Notes: a model not told the origin generated them from the sequence alone. A DNA stretch of 6,379 nt from Modestobacter sp. (GCA_025965635.1 JAOPWO010000477.1:1-6379); one strand, 5' to 3'. Shown: positions 1 through 5,903, numbered from the stretch's first letter. Translations and numbers: made by a program.

Positions 1-531
1 GGCCCCCGCGCCGGGACGACGATCGAGGGCCTGTCCGGGCTGAAGCCGGTGTTCCGCCCCGACGGCCGCGTCACCGCCGGCAACGCCTGCCCGCTCAACG
101 ACGGCGCCGCCGCGCTGGTGGTCATGAGCGACACCAGGGCCCGCGAGCTGGGCATCACCCCGCTGGCCCGGGTGGTCTCCACCGGCGTCACCGGCCTGTC
201 GCCGGAGATCATGGGTTACGGTCCGGTCGCGGCGACGCAGCAGGCGCTGGCCCGGGCCGGGATGTCGATCTCCGACATCGACCTGGTCGAGATCAACGAG
301 GCCTTCGCCGCGCAGGTCATCCCCAGCTACCGCGACCTGGGCATCGACATCGACACGCTGAACGTGCACGGCGGTGCCATCGCCGTCGGGCACCCGTTCG
401 GCATGACCGGGGCCCGGATCACCGGCACCCTGCTCAACGGCCTGCGCGCCCGGGACGGCCAGTTCGGGCTGGAGACGATGTGCGTCGGCGGCGGGCAGGG
501 CATGGCGATGGTGGTCGAGCGCCTGTCCTGA
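1..531 (+). CDS. Thiolase (acetyl-CoA C-acyltransferase family), C-terminal part, 5' end outside window
   Basis: Thiolases catalyse the reversible CoA-dependent cleavage or condensation of acyl-CoA units in fatty-acid oxidation or acetoacetyl-CoA formation, in the cytoplasm. The frame is open from base 1, so the gene enters from the left; 176 residues are visible, roughly the last 45 percent of a typical 390-400 residue enzyme. Counting from base 1, the NEAFAAQ motif is at residues 99-105, GGAIAVGHPFGMTGAR at 124-139 with the catalytic His at 131 (bases 391-393), and CVGGGQG at 161-167 with the second catalytic Cys at 161 (bases 481-483). The nucleophilic N-terminal Cys lies outside the window. 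An internal GTG at base 49 is not a credible start because family-like sequence (TTIEGLSGLKPVF) continues upstream of it. TGA ends the gene at 531, followed by a strong hairpin. Chain-length preference (acetoacetyl-CoA versus longer 3-ketoacyl-CoA) cannot be told from this fragment. The family call is certain; the exact subfamily is open. Confidence 0.95.
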   Translation, partial: GPRAGTTIEGLSGLKPVFRPDGRVTAGNACPLNDGAAALVVMSDTRARELGITPLARVVSTGVTGLSPEIMGYGPVAATQQALARAGMSISDIDLVEINEAFAAQVIPSYRDLGIDIDTLNVHGGAIAVGHPFGMTGARITGTLLNGLRARDGQFGLETMCVGGGQGMAMVVERLS

Positions 532-539
532 GTCCGGAC

Positions 540-583
540 CCGACCGTGGCCCGGCCCCCTCACGGGGACCGGGCCACGGTCGG
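540..583. terminator. Bidirectional hairpin terminator between convergent genes
   Basis: A perfect 14-bp inverted repeat (541-554 with 569-582), plus one more C-G pair at 540/583. The 14-base loop can fold further through a CCCC/GGGG stem (556-559 with 564-567) around a TCAC tetraloop after a C-A mismatch. It begins 8 bases after the thiolase stop and lies 67 bases past the stop of the convergent membrane-protein gene. There is no T-run on either side, as is common in very GC-rich actinobacteria, so termination by stem strength or with Rho is inferred. Confidence 0.75.
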
Positions 584-649
584 TGGGTCAGGCTCCGTCC
601 GGGACCCCACCCCGAGCTTGCGGAGGGTGGGGAGAACGAGGTCCTTCGA

Positions 650-1459
650 TCAGTCGCGGAAGTAGCTCAGCAGCCGCAGGATCTCCAGGTACAGCCAGAC
701 GACAGTGACGAGCAGGCCGAAGGCGATGTACCAGGCGAACGCGGCCGGGGCGCCACGGCGGATGGCCTCGTCGGCCATGTCGAAGTCGAGCAGCAGCGAG
801 AACGCGGCCACCCCGATGACGACGAGGCTGAAGATGATCGCGATCGGACCACCGTCACGCAGGCCCAGGTCGGCGCCGAACAGCCCGCCGACCAGGTTGA
901 CCAGCATCAGGACCAGGACGCCGATCATGGCGCCGACGATCCAGCGGGTCAGCTTGGGGGTGACCCGGATGGCACCGGTCTTGTAGACCACGAGCATGCC
1001 GGCGAAGACACCGAAGGTGCCGATCACCGCCTGCATCACGAGGCCGGGGTAGACGGTGTTGAACGCCTCGCTGATGGCGCCGACCGCGACGCCCTGGAGG
1101 GCGGCGTAGGCCAGCGTCGCTGCCGGGTTGGCGATCTGCTTGAACGAGATCACCAGGCCGAGCACGAACGCGATCAGCATCGCCGGGAGGGCGAAGCCCC
1201 ACGCCGCGTCGCCGGGCAGTGCCCAGGTCGCGGCGGCGGCCAGGACGGTCACCAGGAAGGTGATGCCTGTCTTGGTGACGACGTCGTCCATCGTCAGGTA
1301 GGTGGCGCTCCTGGCCGCGTAGGGCGAGGGAGCGGCGTACGGGTCGTGCTGGGTGGGCGCCCCGCCGTACGTCTGCTGGGGGGCTGCGCCCCAACCGGCG
1401 TACTGGCCGTTGCCGGCTGCGGGGAACCCCCGGCTGAAGGCCGGGTTGCTGCTGGGCAT
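650..1459 (-). CDS. Bax inhibitor-1/YccA family integral membrane protein
   Basis: A 269-residue protein of the Bax inhibitor-1/YccA-like group common in actinobacteria, with seven predicted membrane helices. The N-terminal 50 residues are a Gly/Ala/Pro/Gln/Tyr-rich, probably disordered cytoplasmic tail. Helices are at about 65-81, 87-106, 115-132, 138-158, 172-194, 204-225 and 239-262. The family-typical segment with acidic residues (LLLDFDMADEAIRRGAP, about 222-238) lies between the last two helices, and the protein ends in a short charged tail. Some members of the wider superfamily conduct calcium or bind membrane proteases; the role of actinobacterial members is not established, and none is assigned here. 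The start is the second of two nearby ATGs: GAGGAG at 1466-1471 lies 6 bases upstream of the ATG at 1459, whereas it abuts the ATG at 1465 directly. The gene stands alone, convergent with the thiolase and downstream of a tRNA gene. Confidence 0.93.
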   Translation of the reverse strand: MPSSNPAFSRGFPAAGNGQYAGWGAAPQQTYGGAPTQHDPYAAPSPYAARSATYLTMDDVVTKTGITFLVTVLAAAATWALPGDAAWGFALPAMLIAFVLGLVISFKQIANPAATLAYAALQGVAVGAISEAFNTVYPGLVMQAVIGTFGVFAGMLVVYKTGAIRVTPKLTRWIVGAMIGVLVLMLVNLVGGLFGADLGLRDGGPIAIIFSLVVIGVAAFSLLLDFDMADEAIRRGAPAAFAWYIAFGLLVTVVWLYLEILRLLSYFRD

Positions 1460-1465
1460 CGTCAT

Positions 1466-1471
1466 CTCCTC
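1466..1471 (-). promoter_or_regulatory. Shine-Dalgarno GAGGAG deciding the start of the BI-1-like gene
   Basis: Read on the minus strand, GAGGAG is followed by ATGACG and then ATG. Its spacing is 6 bases to the ATG at 1459 and zero to the ATG at 1465, so the downstream ATG is the better start. It is the clearest ribosome binding site in the window. Confidence 0.75.
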
Positions 1472-1498
1472 GAGGTGACTGGTCGGTCCGTGGGGCTC

Positions 1499-1528
1499 AG
1501 CTTGGTGCACCCCACGCTGCCGGTCCAA
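1499..1528 (-). promoter_or_regulatory. Possible promoter of the BI-1-like gene
   Basis: On the minus strand a -35-like TTGGAC (1523-1528) is separated by 18 bases from CAAGCT (1499-1504), a weak match to the actinobacterial -10 form TAnnnT. This would give a leader of about 30 bases before the ATG at 1459, which accommodates the Shine-Dalgarno site. It is inferred from pattern only and could be chance in this GC-rich leader. Confidence 0.3.
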
Positions 1529-1644
1529 CGTCTGAGGGCCCCGGCGCGTTCCTGACCGCGCACACCGACCGCAGCACCACCCGAACGGGTGCCGTCGCGA
1601 CCGGTCGAGCGGGCCGTGCACCCTCGAGCGTCCCTGCGCCCGGG

Positions 1645-1718
1645 TGCCCCCGGTCGGGTTCGAACCGACACTGGGACCCTTTTAAGGGGCCTGCCTCTGC
1701 CGATTGGGCTACGGGGGC
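1645..1718 (-). tRNA. tRNA with UAA anticodon (leucine by anticodon), class I body with short variable loop
   Basis: On the minus strand this folds into a complete 74-base cloverleaf. The 7-bp acceptor GCCCCCG/CGGGGGC is perfect, followed by discriminator A73 (base 1645). Next come T8 and A9, then a D arm of 3 pairs (GCC/GGC) with a C13-A22 mismatch and the invariant GG in its loop. The anticodon stem GGCCC/GGGTC contains one G-U pair and carries the loop CTTAAAA, giving anticodon TAA at 1684-1682. The variable loop is five bases (CCAGT), and the T arm is GTCGG-TTCGAAC-CCGAC. A14, A15 with T48, G19 with C56, T33 and G53-C61 are all compatible with normal tertiary folding. CCA is not encoded: ACCC follows the acceptor. 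By anticodon it would read UUA (Leu), and A73 and the D-loop shape fit tRNA-Leu. However, bacterial tRNA-Leu is normally class II with a long variable arm, and this one is not. The gene is certain; the amino-acid identity is less so. Confidence 0.88.
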
Positions 1719-1733
1719 CGCACGGGCCCGCCG

Positions 1734-1739
1734 AAACTA
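1734..1739 (-). promoter_or_regulatory. Possible -10 element (TAGTTT) of the tRNA gene
   Basis: On the minus strand TAGTTT fits TAnnnT and ends 15 bases before G1 of the tRNA. That would place the transcription start about 8 bases upstream of the mature 5' end, a normal distance for RNase P processing. No convincing -35 box is visible. The same bases also form the T-containing tail of the hairpin just upstream, so the element could be terminator tail, promoter or both. Confidence 0.3.
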
Positions 1740-1768
1740 CCCCGGCGTCCGCACCGGAGCGGCCGGGG
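1740..1768 (-). terminator. Hairpin terminator of the NDH-2-like gene
   Basis: A perfect 7-bp stem (1740-1746 with 1762-1768), extended inside by TCCG/CGGA (1748-1751 with 1755-1758) around a 3-base loop. On the minus strand it starts on the base directly after the TGA stop of the flavoprotein gene and is followed by TAGTTT, the only T-rich tail near a hairpin in this window. It separates the flavoprotein transcript from the tRNA gene. Confidence 0.6.
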
Positions 1769-3154
1769 TCAGCTCGCCCGCGCCGCCGGACCGCCACCGG
1801 ACTGGGCCCGCTCGCCGGCGGCCGACGGGGGCAGCGGGGCGCCACCGGTGGCCGCGGCCACGAAGTCGTGGCGCGGGTCCTGCAACTGGCCCAGCGAGAT
1901 GACCTCCCGCCGGAACACCGCGGTCAGCATCCAGTCCGCGATCACCCGCACCTTCCGGTTCAGGGTGGGCACCCGGCTGACGTGGTACGCGCGGTGCATC
2001 ATCCAGGCCGGCCAGCCCTTGAGCTTCACGCCGTAGACCTGGGCGACACCCTTGTGCAGGCCCAGGCTGGCGACGGAGCCGGCGTAGGAGTGCCGGTAGG
2101 GCACCGGCTCCTGGCCGCCGAGCACCGCGACGATGTTGTCGGCCAGCCGCTTGGCCTGCCGGACGGCGTGCTGGGCGTTGGGCGCGGTGGTGGCTCCCGG
2201 CTCGTCCTTCGTCAGGTCCGGGACGGCGGCCAGGTCTCCCGCAGCCCACGCGCCGTCCATCCCGACCACCTGCAGCGTCGCCTCGCAGCGCACCCGGCCC
2301 CGCTCGTCGAGGGGCAGGTCGGTGGCGGCCAGCAGCGGGTGCGGCTTGCTGCCCGCCGTCCAGACCAACGTGTCGCTGGCGAAGGAGTCACCGTCGCCGG
2401 TGGTGACCACGCCGTCGGGCGAGATCGACTCCAGCCGGGTCTCCAGCTTCAGCTCCATCCCGCGGGCGATGAGCTGCTGGACCGCCCACTCACCCATGTC
2501 CAGGTCGACCTCGGGCAGGATCCGGCCGGTCGCCTCGACCAGCACCCAGCGCATGTCCTCGGGGGTGAGCCGCGGGTAGTAGTGCTCCACCGCGTAGCGG
2601 GCCATGTCCTCGAGCTCGGCCAGCGCCTCGATCCCGGCGTAGCCGCCGCCGACGAACGTGAACGTCAGCGCCTTGCGGCGGATCGTCGGATCGTCGGTCG
2701 AGGCGGCCAGGTCCAGCTGGGAGAGCACGTGGTTGCGCAGGTAGATGGCCTCACCGACGTTCTTGAACCCGATCCCGTGCTCCCGCAGGCCCGGGATGGG
2801 CAGGGTGCGGGCCACCGACCCCGCGGCCATCACCAGCACGTCGTACCGCAGTTCGAACGCGTCGCCGGCGACCGGGGTGACCCGCGCCGTCCGCTTCTCG
2901 TGGCTGAGCCCGGTGACAGCGCCGGTGATCACCCGGCACTTGTCGAGCGTGCGCCGCAACGGGACCACGACGTGCCGCGGCTCCACCGACCCGGCCGCCG
3001 CCTCGGGCAGGAACGGCTGGTAGGTCATGTGCGGCTGCGGGTCGACCACGATCACGTCGGCCCGGCCGCGGCTGAGCTTCTTCTGCAGCCGCAGCGCTGT
3101 GTAGAGGCCGACGTAGCCACCACCCACGATCAGGATCACCGGTCGCTTGGCCAT
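1769..3154 (-). CDS. NAD(P)/FAD-dependent oxidoreductase, type II NADH dehydrogenase (NDH-2) like
   Basis: A 461-residue flavoprotein. NDH-2 enzymes pass electrons from NADH to membrane quinone without pumping protons and sit on the inner face of the membrane. The first dinucleotide-binding motif GGGYVG (residues 11-16) binds FAD, and a second, GGGYAG (169-174), begins the NADH-binding domain. The second FAD contact is in AAGD (304-307), and the APNAQHAVRQAK segment (324-335) matches the NDH-2 quinone-site region with its AQ pair. The C-terminal region about 385-422 (AYHVSRVP, NRKVRVIADWML, FRREVISLG) resembles the amphipathic membrane-anchoring part. Length is close to that of mycobacterial Ndh. 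The last 30 residues are Ala/Gly/Ser-rich and probably disordered. The gene lies 51 bases after the glycosylase on the same strand, so co-transcription is possible. No good Shine-Dalgarno precedes the ATG, but TAGGCT lies 7 bases upstream, consistent with a leaderless start. A related ferredoxin- or thioredoxin-type flavoprotein is less likely. Confidence 0.9.
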   Translation of the reverse strand: MAKRPVILIVGGGYVGLYTALRLQKKLSRGRADVIVVDPQPHMTYQPFLPEAAAGSVEPRHVVVPLRRTLDKCRVITGAVTGLSHEKRTARVTPVAGDAFELRYDVLVMAAGSVARTLPIPGLREHGIGFKNVGEAIYLRNHVLSQLDLAASTDDPTIRRKALTFTFVGGGYAGIEALAELEDMARYAVEHYYPRLTPEDMRWVLVEATGRILPEVDLDMGEWAVQQLIARGMELKLETRLESISPDGVVTTGDGDSFASDTLVWTAGSKPHPLLAATDLPLDERGRVRCEATLQVVGMDGAWAAGDLAAVPDLTKDEPGATTAPNAQHAVRQAKRLADNIVAVLGGQEPVPYRHSYAGSVASLGLHKGVAQVYGVKLKGWPAWMMHRAYHVSRVPTLNRKVRVIADWMLTAVFRREVISLGQLQDPRHDFVAAATGGAPLPPSAAGERAQSGGGPAARAS

Positions 3155-3161
3155 GCCGGTC

Positions 3162-3167
3162 AGCCTA
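3162..3167 (-). promoter_or_regulatory. -10-like TAGGCT for a leaderless NDH-2 transcript
   Basis: On the minus strand TAGGCT fits TAnnnT and is followed by exactly 7 bases before the ATG at 3154. That is the spacing expected if transcription starts at the A of the start codon. No Shine-Dalgarno sequence is present. The -35 region is poor, so this remains a pattern-based inference. Confidence 0.4.
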
Positions 3168-3205
3168 TTGGCATCTGGCCCGTCCGCGACCCGGCGAGGA
3201 CCCGA

Positions 3206-3973
3206 TCATCCCCGCCCGGTCGCCAGCTCGGTGGCCCGGTCGAGCACGGCATCGAGCATCGGCTCGGTGAGCTTGCCGGTGAAGGTGTTCTGCTGGCTGA
3301 CGTGGTAGCTGCCCAGCAGGGTCAGCGAACCCCGCGGACCGGGCAGGGTGACCTCCACGCCGTGCCCGAACCCCGGCCGCGGCCGGGGCACCGCGTACCC
3401 GGCGCCGGTGAGCACCGGCCACAGCGCCGTCCACCCGAACCCGCCGAGGACGACGACCACCCGCAGCCGGGGCAGCAGCTCGAGTTCGCGGGCCAGCCAC
3501 GGCGAGCAGGTGTCGCGCTCCTCCGGCGTGGGCGCGTTGGCCGGCGGCGCACAGCGGACCGCGGCGCACACCCGGACGTCGGTGAGCTCGAGTCCGTCCC
3601 CGATGTGCGTGGAGGTCGGCTGGTTGGCCAGGCCGGCCCGCCACAGCGCGGCGCAGATCCAGTCGCCGCTGCGGTCGCCGGTGAAGACCCGGCCGGTGCG
3701 GTTGCCCCCGTGCGCGGCCGGGGCCAACCCGACGACGGCGATCCGGGCGTCCGCCGGCCCCATCCCCGGCACCGGTCGACCCCAGTAGTCCTCGTCGCGG
3801 AAGGAGGCGCGTTTCGCCAGCGCCACCTCTTCGCGCCAGCGCACCAGCCGAGGGCAGGCGCGGCAGCCGGAGATGCGCTCGTCCAGCACCGCGAGGTCCC
3901 GGGTCGCGGCGGCACCCCGGCGCACACCCGCCGGGCTGGCGGTGACCGGGTAGCCGTCGGCGTCGCGTGCCAT
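3206..3973 (-). CDS. Uracil-DNA glycosylase, family 5 (UdgB type, iron-sulfur)
   Basis: A 255-residue DNA repair enzyme. Family 5 glycosylases remove uracil, and often hypoxanthine or other deaminated bases, from DNA and start base-excision repair; this matters in GC-rich genomes, where cytosine deamination is a constant load. Cys37, Cys40 (CRACP), Cys141 and Cys156 have the spacing of the four 4Fe-4S ligands of family 4/5 enzymes. Motif 1 is GLAPAAHGGNRTGRVFTGD (82-100), in which Ala replaces the Asp/Glu of other families, as is characteristic of UdgB. Motif 2 is SYHVSQQNTFTGKLTE (222-237), carrying the His and Asn. The start ATG at 3973 has no clear Shine-Dalgarno sequence. It is divergent from the DUF4235 gene, with about 50-60 bases between starts, and is followed 51 bases on by the flavoprotein on the same strand. 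The functional link to that neighbour is unclear and may be positional only. Confidence 0.93.
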   Translation of the reverse strand: MARDADGYPVTASPAGVRRGAAATRDLAVLDERISGCRACPRLVRWREEVALAKRASFRDEDYWGRPVPGMGPADARIAVVGLAPAAHGGNRTGRVFTGDRSGDWICAALWRAGLANQPTSTHIGDGLELTDVRVCAAVRCAPPANAPTPEERDTCSPWLARELELLPRLRVVVVLGGFGWTALWPVLTGAGYAVPRPRPGFGHGVEVTLPGPRGSLTLLGSYHVSQQNTFTGKLTEPMLDAVLDRATELATGRG

Positions 3974-4022
3974 GCCGACAGCACAGCACGGGAGGGCACG
4001 GGCGCGGCGGCGGCCCTCACGG

Positions 4023-4028
4023 CATGAT
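4023..4028 (+). promoter_or_regulatory. Possible -10 element for the DUF4235 gene
   Basis: CATGAT resembles TAnnnT at the A and final T and is followed by 7 bases and then the GTG at 4036, the spacing of a leaderless start. It overlaps the alternative ATG start at 4024. No Shine-Dalgarno sequence serves either start. Weak evidence. Confidence 0.25.
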
Positions 4029-4035
4029 CACCGTC

Positions 4036-4341
4036 GTGGCGAAGAAGCAGAAGGTGAAGACGCCGGTGTTGTACAAGCTGCTGGGGCCCGCGCTGGCGAT
4101 CCCGAGCGGCATCGTCGTCCGGAAGGCCGCCGACGCCGCCTGGCTGAAGGTGCGCGGCTACCCGCCGCCGAAGAACCCGGCCGCACCCGGCGTCACCTGG
4201 CCCGACGCGCTGGCCTGGGCTGCGGTCTCCGGCGTGCTGTACGCCTCCGCCCGGCTGGTCGCCGCCCGCGGGGCGGCCGCGACCTACGAGAAGCTCACCG
4301 GCAAGCTGCCCCCCGGCCTGAACGTCGACAGCGCCGCCTGA
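4036..4341 (+). CDS. DUF4235 family small protein
   Basis: A 101-residue protein (105 if the ATG at 4024 is used) matching the actinobacterial DUF4235 family, whose function is unknown. It has a basic N-terminus (AKKQKVK), a moderately hydrophobic segment at about 15-25 (LGPALAIPSGIVV), a central Pro-rich stretch (GYPPPKNPAAPG), and a second hydrophobic helix at about 56-75 (WPDALAWAAVSGVLYASARLVA). It ends in TYEKLTGKLPPGL. Two short hydrophobic helices suggest a small membrane or membrane-associated protein; this is inference. I chose the GTG at 4036 because the protein then begins MAKKQK, as family members often do, and a -10-like CATGAT lies 7 bases upstream. The ATG at 4024 is a real alternative, and neither has a Shine-Dalgarno sequence. 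Longer upstream starts would run into the divergent glycosylase gene. It is a single gene ending at a strong convergent hairpin. Confidence 0.82.
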   Translation: MAKKQKVKTPVLYKLLGPALAIPSGIVVRKAADAAWLKVRGYPPPKNPAAPGVTWPDALAWAAVSGVLYASARLVAARGAAATYEKLTGKLPPGLNVDSAA

Positions 4342-4355
4342 CGCAGGCCCCGCCC

Positions 4356-4389
4356 GGGTGGGGCCATGGTGGCCGACATGGCCCCACCC
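4356..4389. terminator. Bidirectional hairpin terminator between DUF4235 and ppx
   Basis: A perfect 13-bp inverted repeat (4356-4368 with 4377-4389) around an 8-base loop. It begins 14 bases after the DUF4235 stop and 3 bases after the Ppx stop on the other strand, filling nearly all of the 51-base gap between the convergent genes. No T-run flanks it on either strand. Confidence 0.75.
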
Positions 4390-4392
4390 CGG

Positions 4393-5343
4393 TCAGGGAC
4401 GGGCGAGGCGGAGGGCGATGCCGTCGAGGATGTCGTGCTCGCTGACCACGACCTCGTCGAGGTCGAAGGCGTCCATGACCACCCGCAGGATCAGCGAGCC
4501 CGCGCCGATGACGTCGACCCGGCCGGGGTGCATCACCGGCAGCGCGGCCCGGCGGGCCCGGGTGGCGGTCAGCAGCCCGGCGGTGACCGAGCGGACGGCG
4601 CCGACCGGGATCCGCGAGCCGTGGATCGCCGCCGCGTCGTACCCGGGCAGCTGCAGCGCCAGCGCGGCCACCGTCGTCACCGAGCCGGCCAGCCCGACGA
4701 GGGTGGCGGCCTGCCCGAACGGCACCTCGGCGGCGACGAGCGCCAGCGCGGCCCGGACGTCGGCCTCGGCGGCCTGCACCTCGTCCGGCGGCGGAGGGTC
4801 GCTGTGCAGGTGCCGCTCGGTGATCCGGACGCAGCCGACGTCCACCGACCGGGCGGCCCGCAGGCCGGTGGCGTCACCGAGGACGAACTCGGTGGACCCG
4901 CCGCCGATGTCCACCACCAGGTAGGGCGGCCGTGGCGCCGGGCTGCCGTGGGCGGCGGCCGCGGCGGCCAGCGAGGCGGTAGCCCCGAGGTAGGACAGCT
5001 CGGCCTCCTCCACGCCGGTGGCCACGTCGGGGAGCTGCCCGAGCGTCGCGAGCACCATGTCCTCGAAGTCGGCCCGGTTCGCCGCGTCCCGGGTCGCGCT
5101 GGTCGCGACCATCCGGACCCGTTCGGCGCCGAGCTCGCGGGCCTGCGCGGCGTACTCGGCGAGCACCAGGCGGGTGCGCTCGACCGCCTGCGGCGCGAGC
5201 CGTCCGGTGGCGTCGACGCCCTCGCCCAGCCGGACGACCTCCATCCGGCGCAGCAGGTCGGTGTGCGCGCCCTCGGGGGGCACGTCGGCGATGAGCAGCC
5301 GGATGGAGTTGGTGCCGCAGTCGATGGCCGCGACCCGGGTCAT
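4393..5343 (-). CDS. Ppx/GppA phosphatase family protein (exopolyphosphatase / pppGpp phosphohydrolase type)
   Basis: A 316-residue member of the ASKHA-fold Ppx/GppA family, which hydrolyses terminal phosphates of polyphosphate or converts pppGpp to ppGpp in the cytoplasm. Phosphate-loop motif AIDCGTNSIRLL is at residues 6-17, EEAELSYLG, the region carrying the catalytic acid, at 112-120, VVDIGGGSTEF at 143-153, GLAGSVTT at 217-224, and HPGRVDVIGAG at 272-282 followed by SEHDILDG. About 300-320 residues is the short form, lacking the C-terminal HD-like domain of E. coli Ppx and GppA, as in the mycobacterial Ppx proteins. Polyphosphate versus pppGpp preference cannot be read from the sequence. 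The ATG at 5343 overlaps the TGA of the DUF501 gene as ATGA, so translation is probably coupled. No strong Shine-Dalgarno precedes it, and longer upstream starts would lie inside DUF501. It is the last gene of the operon, ending at a convergent hairpin. Confidence 0.94.
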   Translation of the reverse strand: MTRVAAIDCGTNSIRLLIADVPPEGAHTDLLRRMEVVRLGEGVDATGRLAPQAVERTRLVLAEYAAQARELGAERVRMVATSATRDAANRADFEDMVLATLGQLPDVATGVEEAELSYLGATASLAAAAAAHGSPAPRPPYLVVDIGGGSTEFVLGDATGLRAARSVDVGCVRITERHLHSDPPPPDEVQAAEADVRAALALVAAEVPFGQAATLVGLAGSVTTVAALALQLPGYDAAAIHGSRIPVGAVRSVTAGLLTATRARRAALPVMHPGRVDVIGAGSLILRVVMDAFDLDEVVVSEHDILDGIALRLARP

Positions 5344-5903
5344 GCCCGGGCCTGCTGGACGTCGGCGGGGCCGTCGAGGGTGGGGCTGTCGGGCGCGGCG
5401 CACGGCCCGGCCGCCCACCACTCCCCCATCTCGGCGACCGCCCGGTCACCGATCGGGTTCACCCCGGGCCCCGCAGCCAGCGCGTGCCCGGCCAGCGCGT
5501 GCAGGCACTTGACCCGGTCGGGCATCCCGCCGGCGCTGGCCCGGGTGGGCAGCACGTCGCGGGCGTCGCGGGTGGCGAGGAACGCCTCGTGGGCCGCCTG
5601 GTAGGCCGCCGCGAGCTCGGGGTCGGTGGCCAGCTCGTCCTGCCAGTCGCGCATCCGACCGGCCGACTCCAGCCGGCTGGCAGCCGCGGTCGCCCGCGGG
5701 CAGGTGAGGTAGTACAGCGTGGGGAACGGGGTGCCGTCCTCCAGCCGCGGCGCGGTCTCCACCACGTCGGGCTGCCCGCACGGGCAGCGGTGCGCGACGC
5801 CGACGAGGGCGCGGGGAGGACGGCCGAGCTGCCGGCCGATGACGGCCCTCTCGGCCGGGGACACGGGCGCAGGCGCAGGCGGGCGGGTTCCGGGGTGGCT
5901 CAC
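5340..5903 (-). CDS. DUF501 domain-containing protein
   Basis: A 187-residue protein of the DUF501 family, widespread in actinobacteria, function unknown. A Pro/Ala-rich N-terminus of about 14 residues precedes the domain: AERAVIGRQLGRPPRALVGVAHRC (split over 17-40), CPCGQPDVVETAPRLEDGTPFPT (40-62), LYYLTCPRA (63-71), and the conserved C-terminal block GGMPDRVKCLHALAGHALAAG (125-145) with NPIGD (149-153). Cys40, Cys42, Cys68 and Cys133, with His138 and His140-region residues, could bind metal; this is inference. The GTG at 5903 overlaps the TGA of the upstream septum-initiator gene as GTGA, and GGAG lies 10 bases upstream (5914-5917), which together set the start. The 3' end overlaps the Ppx ATG by 4 bases. 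Being fixed between an ftsB-like gene and ppx suggests a conserved operon rather than proving a shared role. Confidence 0.92.
   Translation of the reverse strand: MSHPGTRPPAPAPVSPAERAVIGRQLGRPPRALVGVAHRCPCGQPDVVETAPRLEDGTPFPTLYYLTCPRATAAASRLESAGRMRDWQDELATDPELAAAYQAAHEAFLATRDARDVLPTRASAGGMPDRVKCLHALAGHALAAGPGVNPIGDRAVAEMGEWWAAGPCAAPDSPTLDGPADVQQARA

Noticed and set aside
1578..1591. Small hairpin (CACCC/GGGTG) between the tRNA and the BI-1-like gene
   Set aside because: It has only 5 clear pairs and no T-rich tail, so it is too weak to call as the tRNA terminator. Apart from a possible promoter and the Shine-Dalgarno site, I see nothing firm in 1460-1644.
1460..1621. N-terminal extension of the BI-1-like gene to 1621
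   Set aside because: The extra residues are Arg/Gly/Pro-rich and unlike the family, and a strong GAGGAG site points to the ATG at 1459.
1645..1718. Reading the tRNA as tRNA-Lys or tRNA-Phe by shifting the anticodon loop
   Set aside because: Shifting the loop by one base breaks the anticodon stem. Only the GGCCC/GGGTC register gives five pairs with T33 in place, which fixes UAA.
1589..4027. Open plus-strand frame of 812 codons opposite the tRNA, NDH-2 and glycosylase genes
   Set aside because: It is antisense to two genes with clear catalytic motifs and to a tRNA. Its translation is a low-complexity mix of Arg, Gly, Pro, His, Asp and Val, typical of an antisense frame in GC-rich DNA, with no recognisable domain.
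4366..5604. Open plus-strand frame of 412 codons opposite ppx and DUF501
   Set aside because: It is a shadow of two well-supported genes, with low-complexity composition and no family resemblance. Its apparent start lies inside the terminator hairpin.
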